Assembly (NCBI GenBank): GCA_023512835.1
Contig: CM042092.1
Span: 28,717,543 to 28,781,542 of the forward strand
Length of the DNA: 64,000 bases
From: Taxillus chinensis
Lineage: Eukaryota > Streptophyta > Magnoliopsida > Santalales > Loranthaceae
Direction: 5' to 3'
Shown here: piece by piece, positions 45,513 through 56,539 of the stretch
How positions within the stretch are numbered: position 1 is the first letter of the stretch
Layout: the number at the start of each line of letters is the position of its first letter
The notes under the pieces: generated by a model
The model's input: only the letters and a program-made list of their open reading frames with translations
Told to the model about the DNA's origin: nothing
Database searches by the model: none
Made by a program: the position numbers and the translations under genes

Positions 45513-47825
45513 TGTCACGCCCCCAAATTCCAGGGAACTCGGAACTAGGAACATGACTTCCCCTGGCCCACACCCGATAGGTCAAGGGGTTGGTGACTAG
45601 CACCAATGGAGACTACACCGCAGGTGCTGTCTCAAATATGCAACCCTGTACAGTCATACATCAAGGGTAATCCTATACTTTCCCATATATCAACATGCAT
45701 ACAATGAGTCAAACAGTCATACAGACATCACATCACAAACAATATGCAAATACAACTGTCCACGGACCCATGTTCGGGATATAACACAAAATATAATACA
45801 AAATATAGTACTCATACATCAGAGTAGTAGGCACGTCCTCCTGGAAGAAAGTCCTCCACTAGTCTCGGGTCACACTTGAAAGGGGAAATAACAAGTAGGG
45901 GTGAGCGACAAGCTCAGTAGGTGACCCTAATACTCCATATCATGCAAACATACAAGTCTACATGCTCTGTGTTCTCGTGCACTGTGTAGTGTGCACAATC
46001 ATCAGGACTCAGCCTGCAAATAAACATCAGGACCTAGCCTGCCCACACAGGGACCTGTCCATGATCCTCCATGGGATCCCGGCTCGGGGCACTCGGTCCT
46101 AGCTCCACGAGCTCAACAACTCACTTAGGCCTTAGCCTGTCCACAGCGCAATATGCCCGGCCACAGTCGCCACACAGGCCTGCCATTGGCGCATATGCCT
46201 GCCACGTCAACCACATAGCACCATCGGTGCACCACGGTGAGAACCCAACAAGTCATAGAGCCTAAGCCCCAATCCCTCAAACCAACATACCAACACTAAT
46301 ATGGTCTTAAGGTATACAACACTCGCTTTAGAACTGTAGCCAGTCTTCACCAGTCGATCCTCATTCCTTGACTAAGGAAGGAGATACCCATAGCAGCTAT
46401 TTTCTTGCAATAAAGAGTCCCGGCATTGAGTCTCCATATCATAACTAAGATAATCTGATTTTTGGGGATTTTTATGAGATGTCTAACCCCACTTTCCAAA
46501 AATTCACCTCTACGAAAAACTAGATTTTTTCGAGATTTTACACTAAATCCCAATTTTCACATTTTGAAGGAGTGGGAATTAATTTTTCTAGTATTTTTCT
46601 TTGAATCCAAAAGGGGGGTATTTCGTTATTTACATTATAACTTAAGTATACTTAAATGTGGAGAGGCATAATGGTTTACAATGTAAATGTCCAGTGCAGT
46701 GCAGTTGCAGTTCCACTGCTGCGGAACACTGCTGCCGATTGAATCTGCGGATCACTACTGCAGATTGATGCTGCGGAATGGATGCTACGGATCATTGCTG
46801 CTGATCTAGACTACTGATCCGGACTAACTGATCTGGACTACTGATCCGGATTAATGAAGCTGCTAACTCCACAGCTGCTGACTCCATAGCTGCTGACTCC
46901 ATAGCTGCTAACTACGAAGCTTCTGACTCCACAGCTGCTGACTCCATAGTTGCCTGACCCTAAGTCTGCGACTCCACGACCATCGACTCTATAGCTACTG
47001 ACTACGAAGCTGCTGACTCCATAGCTGCTGACTATGAACTTCGACCCTTACAGTTCGCCCAGGGTACTGTTCATCATTGTTTTTGGCCTATTTTTCGTCT
47101 GGAAGAAACCTAGCAACCCCAAGGCACTCACAAACACGCGTTTTACTAAACAGAGTACAAAATTACATACCCAAACTGATATAAATCAGTTCTTACCCAC
47201 AGATCTTATGCTAAATCATTAGATCTAACCCAAAAATTGGGTTTCCCCAAAAACCTAGGGTTCATGCTCAAATTCATAAATCATGATAAATTCATGCATA
47301 TTCAAAGACTAAATCGAGATAAGAGGTTCAAGGACACCTACCTGGGAAGATTATTTGCGATCCACGAGCTCCAATCGCCCCAAAATCACCAAAGGAAGTT
47401 CTTCACCTTCCCTCTATCTCTCTCTTGCTCAAACACGCATGCACCAAGCAAATTAAAGGGATAAGGCAGTTTCTTAATTATTTATACTGCTACCAATAAT
47501 TGGCCTCCCAACAATAAGTGACCTCCCGAACGCAATAATTGACCTCCCGAGGTCACGAACTCCAAATTGAGCCCAATTACTGTCAAAATGCTCAAAATGA
47601 CGAGCACAACACTATTCGAGATATTATCACACTCAAATGACCGCCCAAACGCAAAGTCAACCAATAAACCCCGAAAAGTCAATAATCGGGTCAAATGGGG
47701 CACCGACTCGGAATCGGGCCCGTGAACAGTCAAAATGATCACATCGAAGACTACACTGCCGTCTAGATAGTTGCATTCCCATAGAATGGCTATCTCTCAA
47801 TACTAACCAAATACGAGTGTTTACA
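45513..47825 (-). repeat. TEK-S: solo LTR of a Tekay-like Gypsy element
   Basis: 2,313 bp from TGTCACGCCCCC to GAGTGTTTACA (minus strand TGTAAACACTC to GGGGGCGTGACA), flanked by a perfect TSD AAGAC (45508-45512 and 47826-47830). No internal sequence is present, so it arose by LTR-LTR recombination. Its left 130 bp resemble the TEK-G LTR end and the relic at 61006. Family identity rests on these ends. Confidence 0.85.
46700..47040. repeat. imperfect short tandem repeats inside the solo LTR
   Basis: Many copies of a roughly 15-bp motif close to GCTGCTGACTCCATA, preceded by variants around CTGCGGATCACTACTG. They are diverged, with no constant register over the whole array. Confidence 0.7.
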
Positions 47826-48384
47826 AAGACAAACTCATTAATAACCTAAATTATCTTACACGTGGATCACACAGATATGTTAACTGCACTTGGGAACTCG
47901 CAAAGTAATTCAAAGTTTAAAGACCCAAGATCTTGAGCTCTACATCCGCGGTAATCAAGGCAGAGAAGTTACTGAGGAACAGTCAATGTTGTACGTTGCT
48001 CGGAACAACAAGTTCCAATGATGTTTTTCACGGATCGTTTATAAATAGTAACACTTGTATATTTTATAAAGTGCGCGAGGTGTAATAGCATACAATAGAT
48101 ACGTGCATACATGTACAAGAGCTAAAACATAGATATTGGCTAGTGTGTGAGTGATTTATAAACAGAGTGTTAGAGAGTTTTTACAGTAGATTGAAAAGCT
48201 TTACAAGCTTTAATCTGCTCTATTTTGTTGTAATTGTCATTTGATAATAAAACAAAATACTTCCATTATCTGGTTATCTTCCGCATTGATCTTATCTCTT
48301 AACCAATATTAGTGTTGCGCCAGAGTTAGAAAAGAGTTTTGATAAAAGCCTATTCACCCCCCTCTAAGCTTCCAGAGACTAACA
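47826..48384 (+). repeat. SIR-F LTR, right part
   Basis: It resumes after the TSD and ends GAGACTAACA at 48384 beside an intact primer site. It has TATA-like GTTTATAAATAG near 48039 and AATAAAAC near 48246. It is more diverged from the SIR-B LTR than SIR-C is. Confidence 0.85.
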
Positions 48385-48386
48385 AG

Positions 48387-48398
48387 TGGTATCAGAGC
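48387..48398 (+). other. SIR-F primer binding site, tRNA-iMet
   Basis: TGGTATCAGAGC, the intact form, two bases after the LTR end. Confidence 0.9.
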
Positions 48399-48448
48399 AA
48401 GTTCTACCTTCTCAAAGTAGAGATCTCACTCTTTCTCTCTCGCAACAA

Positions 48449-49398
48449 ATGGCCGAAGAAAGCAGCATGCTGTTCAATACTCGCCTTAACTCCGGAGGTG
48501 CACAAGATCAGCCCCTCCCCAATCGAAGCAGCAGTGAAAATGTCGATCCACCTCAACCTACTGCTGCCGCTACTCCTCAACCACGGAGTTCTAGTTTCAC
48601 TCTAACTAAACTGCCAAGTTCACAACTAAGCTTTTCTCCCAGTGGAAAACTCACATGAAGATGTTCATGGTATGTCATGAACATCTCATGTGGCCGTGTC
48701 TTCATCAGGAGCTACTTATTCTGATGACTATCGGAGAACATGGAGTTAAAAGGTCAAAGACGGATGTTGAACTCACCAATGACAAAAGAGGCTGGCAGTG
48801 TGCTAGTGAAAAGGCTCTAGCGTACGTAACATCGTCTTTGGACTCCGAAGCTTTCACAGGCGTTCAGGGCTGCATGACAGCGAAAGCTGTCTGGGATAAA
48901 CTAACAATCCTCTATGAGGGAAGTCAGTTCCAAATGCAAAACGTCATTTGTGCTCTTAGGCAGAACTTTGAGAACTTCAATCACAAACCTGGCAAATCCC
49001 TCGAGAGCATCTATCAGAGATTCGGCAAGCTCATCCTTGAGCTGAAAATTGTCAATGAGCATTACACTCAGTTTCAAATCAATGACAAGTTTTTCCGCTC
49101 CTTGCCGGATCGCTACTACTCCAAGCAGCTTCAGATGCAAGCGGACAAGAACTAGCAGTATGTTCCCCTTGAAGAACTATATGGAGAGCTTTGGACTCAT
49201 GAGGTCAGGTTCAAATACACTGACCGAGATGAGAAAATAGCTTGGAAAGAAAAGGGGGTAGCTTTCAAAGCTACGGAATGTCTTAGCGTATAGCGGGATG
49301 ATGATATGGAAGAGTCAGAGAACTCTGATTCGGATGCTGAAGAAGAAATAGCTCTTCTGGTCAAATCCTTCAAGTGATTCCCAGGAAACGCGAAAAGG
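48449..49398 (+). pseudogene. SIR-F gag, 3' truncated
   Basis: ATG at 48449 (MAEESSMLFNTRLNSGGAQD). A frameshift near 48640 leads into a 166-codon frame (48655-49155) with MTAKAVWDKLTILYEGSQF and FRSLPDRYYSKQLQMQADKN, the UBN2-type Gag core, closed by TAG at 49153. The downstream frame continues to about 49398, where the match ends before the zinc knuckle and a minus-strand LTR scrap begins. It is closest by eye to SIR-A gag. Confidence 0.8.
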
Positions 49399-49509
49399 TC
49401 CGGATTAAGATCATATCTTTTGCAACAACTTAAGATAAAACATGCAATGTCTCAAATCAAATTACATAGGGTTTTATTCGTACCATCCAAATTCGGGCTT
49501 GATCCAACA
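49399..49509 (-). repeat. Copia LTR 5'-terminal fragment
   Basis: The minus strand starts TGTTGGATCAAGCCCG at 49509 and matches the first 110 bp of the SIR LTR. The next bases (49510 on, ATCTACCGTAACAT...) look like a decayed polypurine region. It is the stump of another minus-strand copy. I recognise nothing in 49545-49621. Confidence 0.65.
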
Positions 49510-49621
49510 ATCTACCGTAACATAAATAATGACACACCAAAAAGTGTTCCCGAAAGATGGTGGACTTTCCACAAGCCAAGGCAGACCTAACACCTTAGAA
49601 AGTATTACGGTATCCTATGGC

Positions 49622-49937
49622 AACAAATTTTATGTCTTATTAAAGTCCTGATTTTTTCTAGTGATAATTTGTGGCCCCGAACAGTTTTTCCGCAATGAAA
49701 TACTCAATAAAATTATGTTAGCATGCATAGTTTTGTGTAGTATGATCATTGAAGATAAACGAGATGAGCATGAAGAAGAAGAATTTGAAAATGAGCAGTT
49801 GCTCGGAAGTACATAGTCTAATTTTAGGAGGTGCTACATCTGAATTTAGTGAGTTCATTCAATGTCATCATACTCTTAGGGTTAAGAGAATCCATTGTTA
49901 ACTCCAAACAAATCTTGTTGAGCACTTATTACAATAA
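49622..49937 (+). pseudogene. PIF/Harbinger transposase C-terminal relic
   Basis: Frame from 49622 to the stop at 49816 includes FYVLLKS (family FGVLKSR-like), then CGPEQFFRNEILNKIM, ACIV and MIIEDKRDEHEEEEFEN. Known plant Harbinger transposases have ACIILHNMIIEDERD at this place. A different frame (49833-49937) continues with SEFIQCHHTLRVK and LQTNLVEHL, matching the family's usual C-terminus, with a TAA where Gln is expected. The DDE nuclease core is not present. This is probably old sequence into which the LTR elements inserted. Confidence 0.6.
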
Positions 49938-50609
49938 TATAATGTCATATAAGGCACAATTCTAATATATTTATGGTTATAATATGTAATGACCCGTGTT
50001 TGTGGTATGTACGGAGTTAATCAAAGATGCCTTGTGAGTGGAAATTGTTGGGTTTTAGGGAGTTTCCTTCTCACACACTTTAGCTAAAACACCTTGGATG
50101 TTGGTGCACAAGTTTGAGGTAAGAGATGAGCCCAAGAGGGGACTTTTGGGAGGTGCATATGACAAGTGATAACGTGTATTTATGCCCTAGGAAGATACTA
50201 TGCATATACAAAGCGGTCTTAAGCTATTTTGGCTGATCTTGGAGCTCATTTTTGATAGGGTAGATGGCCTCAAACAATTGGCATGCAAGAATAAAAGTTT
50301 CTTAGAATGAGGTCCTCTACCTACCACAGAAATTTCAGAGCATTTGGAGCTACACGTGAATTCACCCATTTCACGTGCAAGCATATTTTTGCTTCTCAGA
50401 CCTCTACAAGATGCAAGGAGGCTTGGGGTGAAGTTTGAGTGCATTTGGAGCTGCACGCCAATTAGGGAATTGGCGTTCAAATTGGCGTGCAGGCATATTT
50501 TTGCATGGTTACCTTAGTTTTGTTATTCTAATCATCTTTTCCCAAAGGACCAGGTTGGAATAGTGAGTATTTTGGTGTGTATGGATGCGAAAAGGTTGTA
50601 ACTTGTGTA

Positions 50610-50721
50610 ATCAAAACTACGTCATTTTGATCCTGGGATTCACTTAATCAAAACTACATCATTTTGATGTTGTGTTGTCTATATAAGGAGGAGAAGCCTC
50701 TCTGTTTTAGGGTTAGGGTTT
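50610..50721 (+). promoter_or_regulatory. TEK-D 5' LTR promoter
   Basis: Two ACGT palindromes (50610-50631, 50647-50668), TATATAAG (50680-50687), then a telo-box TTAGGGTTAGGGTTT (50707-50721) where transcription should begin. Confidence 0.7.
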
Positions 50722-51270
50722 GTTGCTCCACCAGCCGTCGCAGAGAGAGAGAGGGAAAGAGAGCTCCTGGTTACTGCCGGGCGTCTTGCGTGGGTGGTCA
50801 GAGTCTCGTGGCTGGACGGCGTTCAGCGTGGGAACAGACTATTGCTGTGTTGTTGCGTCTTACTTGAGGTAGGGGTTCTGTTCTTCCTAAATCCTCCTCT
50901 GTCTTAGGGTTCTGGGGCAGATTATGGATTATACCTATTTGTATATATATATGTAATCCATATAGGTGTGATCTCCTATATGGATGTTGGCCTTCAATGG
51001 CATTTTGGTGTGATTCTGCTGCTGGATGGTTGGTGCATGTCACATGCTTGATGAAATGCCTATGTGAATATTGCTGTGTGTATATGCCTAGTACATGTTT
51101 GATCAAATGCCTGTGTGGTTGGACTTGTGATTCGGTGTAAGTATGCATACTGGGTGTTTGTTCTATTGCCTGAATGACTGGGTTGGTGCACTTGTGAACG
51201 GGTGCACACCAAGTGTTTGGTTTTATGCTTGAGTGACTGTGCTGTATGTTGTGTGCATGACTGTGCTATC

Positions 51271-51393
51271 TGGCCTGAAGGGGCGGTTAAATCACTTTGC
51301 CTGAGAGGCGGTTAAACCAGTGGCCTGAAGAGGCAGTTAAACTACTTTGCCTAAGAGGCGATTAAATCAATGGCCTGAAGAGGCGGTTAAATT
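51271..51393 (+). repeat. tandem repeat in TEK-D 5' LTR
   Basis: Alternating half-units TGGCCTGAAGAGGCGGTTAA and TTTGCCTAAGAGGCGGTTAA, about five halves. The equivalent in the 3' LTR is 58313-58437. It lies downstream of the inferred transcription start, so it would be in the RNA. Confidence 0.8.
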
Positions 51394-51910
51394 ACTTATT
51401 TGATATGTGGTTTGTTAGCCAGGGGGTGGGGCCGAGGTTACGCCCGTTATGTGAAATGCTTTATTTTCTTACTATCGCCACGTCACTACACCTGTGCACA
51501 TGCATGTAGCCGCTAGGAGCATGGGAAGGGTTGGGGAGACTTGATCCCTACCGAGCCGTGGTTGCTCACCCCTCCTACCGTGTTTGCTTGTTTTCCAGGG
51601 ACTTACAGGCGTTAGGTGGATACACCAAGGTGGAAGACCATCTTCATTTTATTGCTCTTCGTGATGTAATTTTATGACTTATGTAACCCCATGGGGGAAA
51701 TGTACTAAGAGACCGAATTGTAGTACGGAACATGGTTGGTTTGTGAACCTTTGAGGTTTGGAATTAAATAAAGATGTGGCTTGTTTGATTTATTATAATT
51801 GTTAGTTTTGCTTGTGTGGCATCTAGTAATCCAACCCCGTTGCCCTCCGTGTGGGTGAATGGGGAGTCACGCACCGGTTTCCCCGAGTCGAAATGCGGGG
51901 CATGACAATA

Positions 51911-51922
51911 TGGTATCGAGCA
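51911..51922 (+). other. TEK-D primer binding site, tRNA-iMet (one base missing)
   Basis: TGGTATCGAGCATGGTC, three bases after the LTR. The expected form is TGGTATCAGAGCA. The same single A is missing as in SIR-B, an unrelated element. Confidence 0.85.
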
Positions 51923-52320
51923 TGGTCTAGTTGGCCTAGGGTAGTGGACGGACCTGGTTATCCTAAGTCTTTTGAAGGAGCCTGAAGGGACATGCCTGAT
52001 CAACATGGTCCTCTTTGAGCCTCCAAGGTGTACTTAGGGTAGTCCAGTCTTGTGGAAGGATTTGCATGCATTGGCATTAGGGCACTAGTTGCATTCTTTG
52101 TGAATGTGTGCTAAACCGTGGAAATTGTGGATAACATGATTAAGTGTGAAATGTGCAACTCGATTTGTTTGGCAATGCGTACCGAATCGTGAAATGTGAT
52201 TGATACAATGTATGTGTGTAATGTCATGTGATAGAGGAATTGATCAATGGGGTAGAAGTAGTGACGTGATAGATTATAAATTCGTTTTGACGTTTGTGCT
52301 TCTTACTTCGTGTAGTAAGA

Positions 52321-53451
52321 ATGCCGCCGAGGAGAGTGACACGTGCGTCTAGGGCAATGGGCGATGAGTCATCTGCCCATGAGGGCCCGGGTGCGGGGCG
52401 TCCGTTGGAGGGCATGCGTTGTTCCTGGCACAGCTACGAGAAGGCATCCGGCTGGAAGTACGAGAGCTACGGGAGGGAATCCGGCAAGAGGTTCGGGAGG
52501 AGGTGCGCCGTGAGATGGTAGCACAAACGGTGGTGCCACCACCACCACCAGAGGGGAGCCGCCTCGTAAGCGTGAGACTTCGCCGGGTGGTGTGCCGACT
52601 CGTGCAGAGGATGATGTGGTGACACGGTTCCGAAAGGAACAACCTCCGCGATTCAAGGGGGAAGGTGACCCTATGGTAGCCGAGCGTGGTTGAGGCGGAT
52701 CGAGCATGTGTTCTCTTTTCTCCTGCCCGGGAGGAGGATAAGGTGCGACTGGCCATTCGGCAGCTGGAGGGGGATGCTTTGGAGTGGTGGACAAGTGTCG
52801 CGGGGAGCCGTGCGGTGCAACTCATGCTTTGGGAGGAGTTCTTGCAACTCTTCCACGATGAGTTCTTCCCGGAATCAGTGAGATGGCAGAAGAGGGAGGA
52901 ATTCGGCAGCCTGAAGCAGGGATCCAGGACGGTACCTGAGTATGAGCGGGAGTTCCGGAGCTTGAGTAGGTTTGCTCCTGAGACTATGGCAAGGGAGGAC
53001 CTGAAGGCCCACAAGTTCACTTTGGGCCTTAGGCCAGCCCTTAGGCAGAGGGTGGCAATTCTACGCTTGAGGACCTATGCTGAGGTTGTAGAGACGGCCC
53101 GTATAGCCGAGAGAGAGCTGGATGATGGGAGACAGGCCCATCAGGGTCGCCAGTTGCAGAGTGGGCCTGATCGAGATGTAGGGCCCAAGAGGCTCAAGAC
53201 GGAGGAGAGGGATAGCAGTACTTTTCGCAGTCGGGGTCGGACATCCGTGAACCCCGGGAGGTTCACCTTTGGCGGCGGAAGACAGGGTGGTCCATCCGGG
53301 GGTCTCCCTAGCGGTTGTCACCTGGCGATGCAACAACCGTGGACGAGAGGGCCATTTACGCCGGGTTTGCAGGAGTGGCAACAGAGGTGCGGGGGGCGTG
53401 GCATCCGGCGTGAGGAGTGATGCTAGCTTCCGTGCACCACCGAGAGACTAG
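52321..53451 (+). pseudogene. TEK-D gag
   Basis: ATG at 52321 (MPPRRVTRASRAMGDESSAH). After an early frameshift, the frame 52686-53420 holds the Retrotrans_gag core: ALEWWTSVAGSRAVQLMLWE, FHDEFFPESVRWQKREEF, VPEYEREFRSLSRFAPE and FTLGLRPALRQRVAILRL. A Gly/Arg-rich tail follows, with a CCHC knuckle damaged by an indel (WRCNNRGREGHLRRVC in the other frame, about 53300-53350). Gag forms the particle and packages the RNA. The breaks are few and each is repaired in the reader's eye by one base, so the copy is young or imperfectly sequenced. Confidence 0.85.
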
Positions 53452-53679
53452 CTCATCGGTGGCAAGGCCCCCTGGCAGGATCCAATCGGACCCGATCTCG
53501 GGGGAGGCCAGGAGCGACGACAGTCGATGCTTAGAGGCGATCAGGGCGGGAGCCGCCCAATGAGTGAGCCGACCGGTGGCACGGGCCAAGGGAGGGTGTT
53601 CGCACCGAATGCGACACCCCAGGAGGAGGCCGAGCTACCACCTTCGCCGGCAGAGGAGGGAGCAGGACCATCGGTGGTT

Positions 53680-54000
53680 AGAGGTACTCTTTTGATCTCC
53701 CGTATGCTTGCTTCGTTCTTTTCGATACGGGTGCATCGCGTACTTCTATTGCTGAGCTTATAGTTGAGGGCTTGGGGTTAACGTGTGTTGAGGCGGAGAG
53801 GCCCTTAGTTGTAGAGTCTCCGGTGGGAGGTATGATTGAGGTGCGACATGTTTGCCGCAATTGTGTGTTAACCATGGGTGATGTGGAGCTGAGCTTCGAC
53901 TTGCATGTGATACCTTTGCATACTTTTGACCTGATCTTGGGTATGGATTGGCTTATGGCTTTCCAGGCCAAGATAGACTGTTACCGGCGGCGTGTATCCT
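53680..54000 (+). pseudogene. TEK-D protease (RVP-type)
   Basis: The aspartic protease catalytic motif LFDTGASRTSIAE is readable around 53718-53757 (Asp codon 53724-53726). A frameshift or stop follows near 53761, and the domain continues in the frame of 53772-54395 with LHTFDLILGMDWL, the usual end of this domain. It cleaves Gag-Pol. Broken here by about one base. Confidence 0.8.
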
Positions 54001-54222
54001 TTGTGTCACCCGCAGGAATCTCTTGCACCCTGCAGGGGGAGTGGGACAGTGAGGCGAGTCGGGCTGGGCCAGTGTTGGACCAATGGGGTGCCATTACCCA
54101 CAGGTTGGCAGCCCTGACCTTTGCTGAGGAAGGGAAGGTGGGAAAGAGGGTGTGGCCCGTTGTTGTGGACCAATTTCGGGATGTTTTTCCTGAAGAGTTG
54201 AGGAGTTTGCCACCTAAAAGGA

Positions 54223-55089
54223 GTGTGGAGTTCACCATTGAGTTGGTGCCGGGGGACGGGTCCGATTTCCCAAGTAGCGTACCGTATGGGGCCAGAGAGC
54301 CGAGGGAGCTACCAGAGGCAAATCGAGGAGTTGGTGGGCCAGGGGTATATCAGACCGAGTACCTCACCTTGGGGTGCTCCAGTGCTCTTTGCTAAGAAGG
54401 CAGATGGCACGCTTCGTCTCTGCATCGACTACAGGAAGCTGAATTTGGTGACTGTGAAGAACAAGTATCCGTTGCCTCGGATAGATGACCTGTTTGACCA
54501 ATTGAGTGGGGCCCAGTGGTTTTCCAAGATAGATTTATGGTCGGGGTATCACCAGCTCAGGGTTAGGGAGGAGGACATCCCTAAGACGGCTTTTCGGTGC
54601 AGGTATGGGCATTATGAGTGGGTAGTGATGCCCTTCGGTCTCACTAATGCGTCAGCAGTGTTCATGCATTTGATGAACCAGGTCTTTGCTCCATACTTGG
54701 ATTCGTTTGTGGTGGTGTTTATTGATGATATCTTGGTGTATTCCAAGACCGAGAGGGAGCATGTGGAGCATTTAGCAACAATGTTGCAAACCCTGAGGGA
54801 CCAAGCACTGTTTGCCAAGTTTAGCAAGTGTGAGTTTTGGCTCGCAGGAGGTTCACTTTCTTGGCCATGTGGTGTCACCGAGGGAGTTAGGGTGGACCCG
54901 ACCAAGATTGAGGCCGTGGCATCGTGGGCGCGGCCAACCAATGTTTTTGAGATCCGTAGCTTTCTTGGCTTGGTGGGGTACTATCATCATTTTGTAGAGG
55001 GGTTCTCCCGTTTGGCGGCTCCCATGACGGCGTTGACTAGGAAAGGAGTGAAGTTTGAGTGGACGGACAAGTGCCAGGTAGGTGTTTGA
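54223..55089 (+). CDS. TEK-D reverse transcriptase domain
   Basis: Open frame with [55 protein letters not shown], the catalytic [10 protein letters not shown] near 54718-54747, and [18 protein letters not shown]. The conserved aspartates (KIDL and the FIDD pair) are present. It copies the element RNA into cDNA. The upstream part of the polyprotein is in another frame, and a small indel near 54850 alters the FLGH-like stretch ([12 protein letters not shown]). Gypsy type, Tekay-like by the integrase and chromodomain downstream. Confidence 0.9.
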   Translation: MWSSPLSWCRGTGPISQVAYRMGPESRGSYQRQIEELVGQGYIRPSTSPWGAPVLFAKKADGTLRLCIDYRKLNLVTVKNKYPLPRIDDLFDQLSGAQWFSKIDLWSGYHQLRVREEDIPKTAFRCRYGHYEWVVMPFGLTNASAVFMHLMNQVFAPYLDSFVVVFIDDILVYSKTEREHVEHLATMLQTLRDQALFAKFSKCEFWLAGGSLSWPCGVTEGVRVDPTKIEAVASWARPTNVFEIRSFLGLVGYYHHFVEGFSRLAAPMTALTRKGVKFEWTDKCQVGV

Positions 55090-55576
55090 GACTTTCAAAA
55101 CCCGTTTGACCACTGCACCTGTGCTGAGGTTGCCTAGGGAGGATATCCCGTATGAGGTATTTTGCGATGCGTCCAGGGTTTGTTTGGGGTGTGTGCTTAT
55201 GCAGGAGCATAGTGTGGTAGCCTATGGATCGAGGCAGTTGAAGCCTCACGAGCAGAATTATCCTACACATGACCTTGAGTTGGCAGCTGTCATCTTCGCC
55301 TTGAAGAGTTGGCAACATTACCTTTTGGGGGAGAAGTTCGTGGTGTTCTCAGATCATAAGAGCCTTCAGTACATCTTTACTCAGAAGGACTTGAATTTGA
55401 GGCAGAGGAGATGGGTGGAGTATTTGCAGACCTTTGACTTTACTCTTGCCTATACCCCGGGCAAGGGTAATGTTGTGGCTGATGCGTTGAGCAGAAAAGG
55501 GAAAGCTGAGGTGGCCGTGCGAGAGTGGAAGCTGATGGAGCAGTTGGCGATGTTGCAGCTGCCTTGTTGTTCGTGA
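55082..55576 (+). CDS. TEK-D RNase H domain
   Basis: It overlaps the end of the reverse transcriptase frame by 8 bases, which is a one-base shift rather than a natural boundary. Motifs: [53 protein letters not shown] and [10 protein letters not shown]. The three acidic catalytic positions (Asp in FCDAS, Glu in LELAAV, Asp in FSDH) are intact. It degrades the RNA strand during cDNA synthesis. Confidence 0.9.
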   Translation: MFETFKTRLTTAPVLRLPREDIPYEVFCDASRVCLGCVLMQEHSVVAYGSRQLKPHEQNYPTHDLELAAVIFALKSWQHYLLGEKFVVFSDHKSLQYIFTQKDLNLRQRRWVEYLQTFDFTLAYTPGKGNVVADALSRKGKAEVAVREWKLMEQLAMLQLPCCS

Positions 55577-55739
55577 TAGTGGGACAGTCCCTGAGTCCTT
55601 TAGTGGTTGTGCTCGAGTTGTACCAGCGCGTCCGGGAGGGACAGTTGGGTGACATTGAGTGTGAGGTTCTCCGTGCCCGTATTAAGGCTAGTGAGCTATC
55701 CGAGGACCTGGACGGAGGGTCCCGAGCATGAGTTGTCTT

Positions 55740-56539
55740 TCAGGGACGATTAGTAGTGGCTTCTTCTCTCGGGGATGAGGTGATGAGGGAGTTTCACCGC
55801 CTAAGGTTGCTGTGCATCCAAGGGGGTACGAAGATGTACCATGCGCTCGGGGACATTTTTGGTGGCCTGGGATGAAACGCGATGTGGCTGCCTTTATTTT
55901 GCGGTGTCTCACGTGTCGGCAGGTGAAGGCCGAGCATCGGCGGCCAGCAGCATGTTGCGCTCGTTGCCCATAGCGGAGTGGAAGTGGGACCACATCACGA
56001 TGGATTTTGTGACTGGTCTTCCACCCACCACAAGGAGGAAAGATATGATTTGGGTGATTGTGGATCGGCTCACAAAGTCGGCCCATTTCCTGGCTGTTCG
56101 CGAGCGGGACTCTATCGGGGTTTTGAGTCCACTGTACATGAACGAGATTGTGAGACCGCATGGAGTACCATCGTCGGTTGTCTCTGACCGGGATTCGAGG
56201 TTCACTTCCCGTTTTTGGGCAGGTTTACAGGAGGCTATGGGGACCAAACTTCACTTGAGTACAGCCTTTCACCCTAAGACTGACAGCCAGACAGAGAGGA
56301 CGAATCAGACTTTGGAGGACATGTTGCGGGCCTGTGTGTTAGATTTTGGGGGTTCGTGGGCAACTCACCTTCCTTTGGTGGAGTTTGCTTACAACAACAG
56401 TTTTCAGGCGTCCATTGGGATGGCTCCTTTTGAGGCGTTGTATGGCGGACCATGCCGATCACCTTTGTGTTGGACCGAAGTGGGGGAGACAGACTCTCTT
56501 GGGACCACAGATGATTCAAGAGGCTACCGAGAAGGTTAA
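55740..56539 (+). pseudogene. TEK-D integrase, zinc-binding and catalytic core
   Basis: The HHCC region (about 55775-55925) is readable but frame-broken (VMREFHRLR, KMYHAL). The core lies in the frame 55841-56539: AEWKWDHITMDFVTGLP (first Asp), VIVDRLTKSAHFLAVRERDS, VVSDRDSRFTSRFW (second Asp), FHPKTDSQTERTNQTLEDML (catalytic Glu), FAYNNSFQASIGMAPFEALY. All three DDE residues are present. It inserts cDNA and makes the 5-bp TSD seen here. Confidence 0.88.

Larger units (their letters stand above)
49985..51907 (+). repeat. TEK-D 5' LTR
   Basis: 1,923 bp, TGTAATGACCCGTG to GGGGCATGACA. From about 50167 (TGATAACGTG) to the palindromic boxes at 50610-50668 it is homologous to the first half of the ATH LTR. 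A tandem repeat of CCTGAAGAGGCGGTTAAA type lies at 51271-51393. Its palindromic boxes have decayed at CpG positions (GTCATT, ACATC). Confidence 0.95.

Noticed and set aside
50707..50721. TTAGGGTTAGGG as a telomeric tract
   Set aside because: Only two units, at a fixed place after the TATA box in each Tekay LTR; a promoter motif, not a telomere.
52349..53020. 223-codon minus-strand ORF opposite TEK-D gag
   Set aside because: Ser/Arg/Pro-rich shadow of the gag coding strand.
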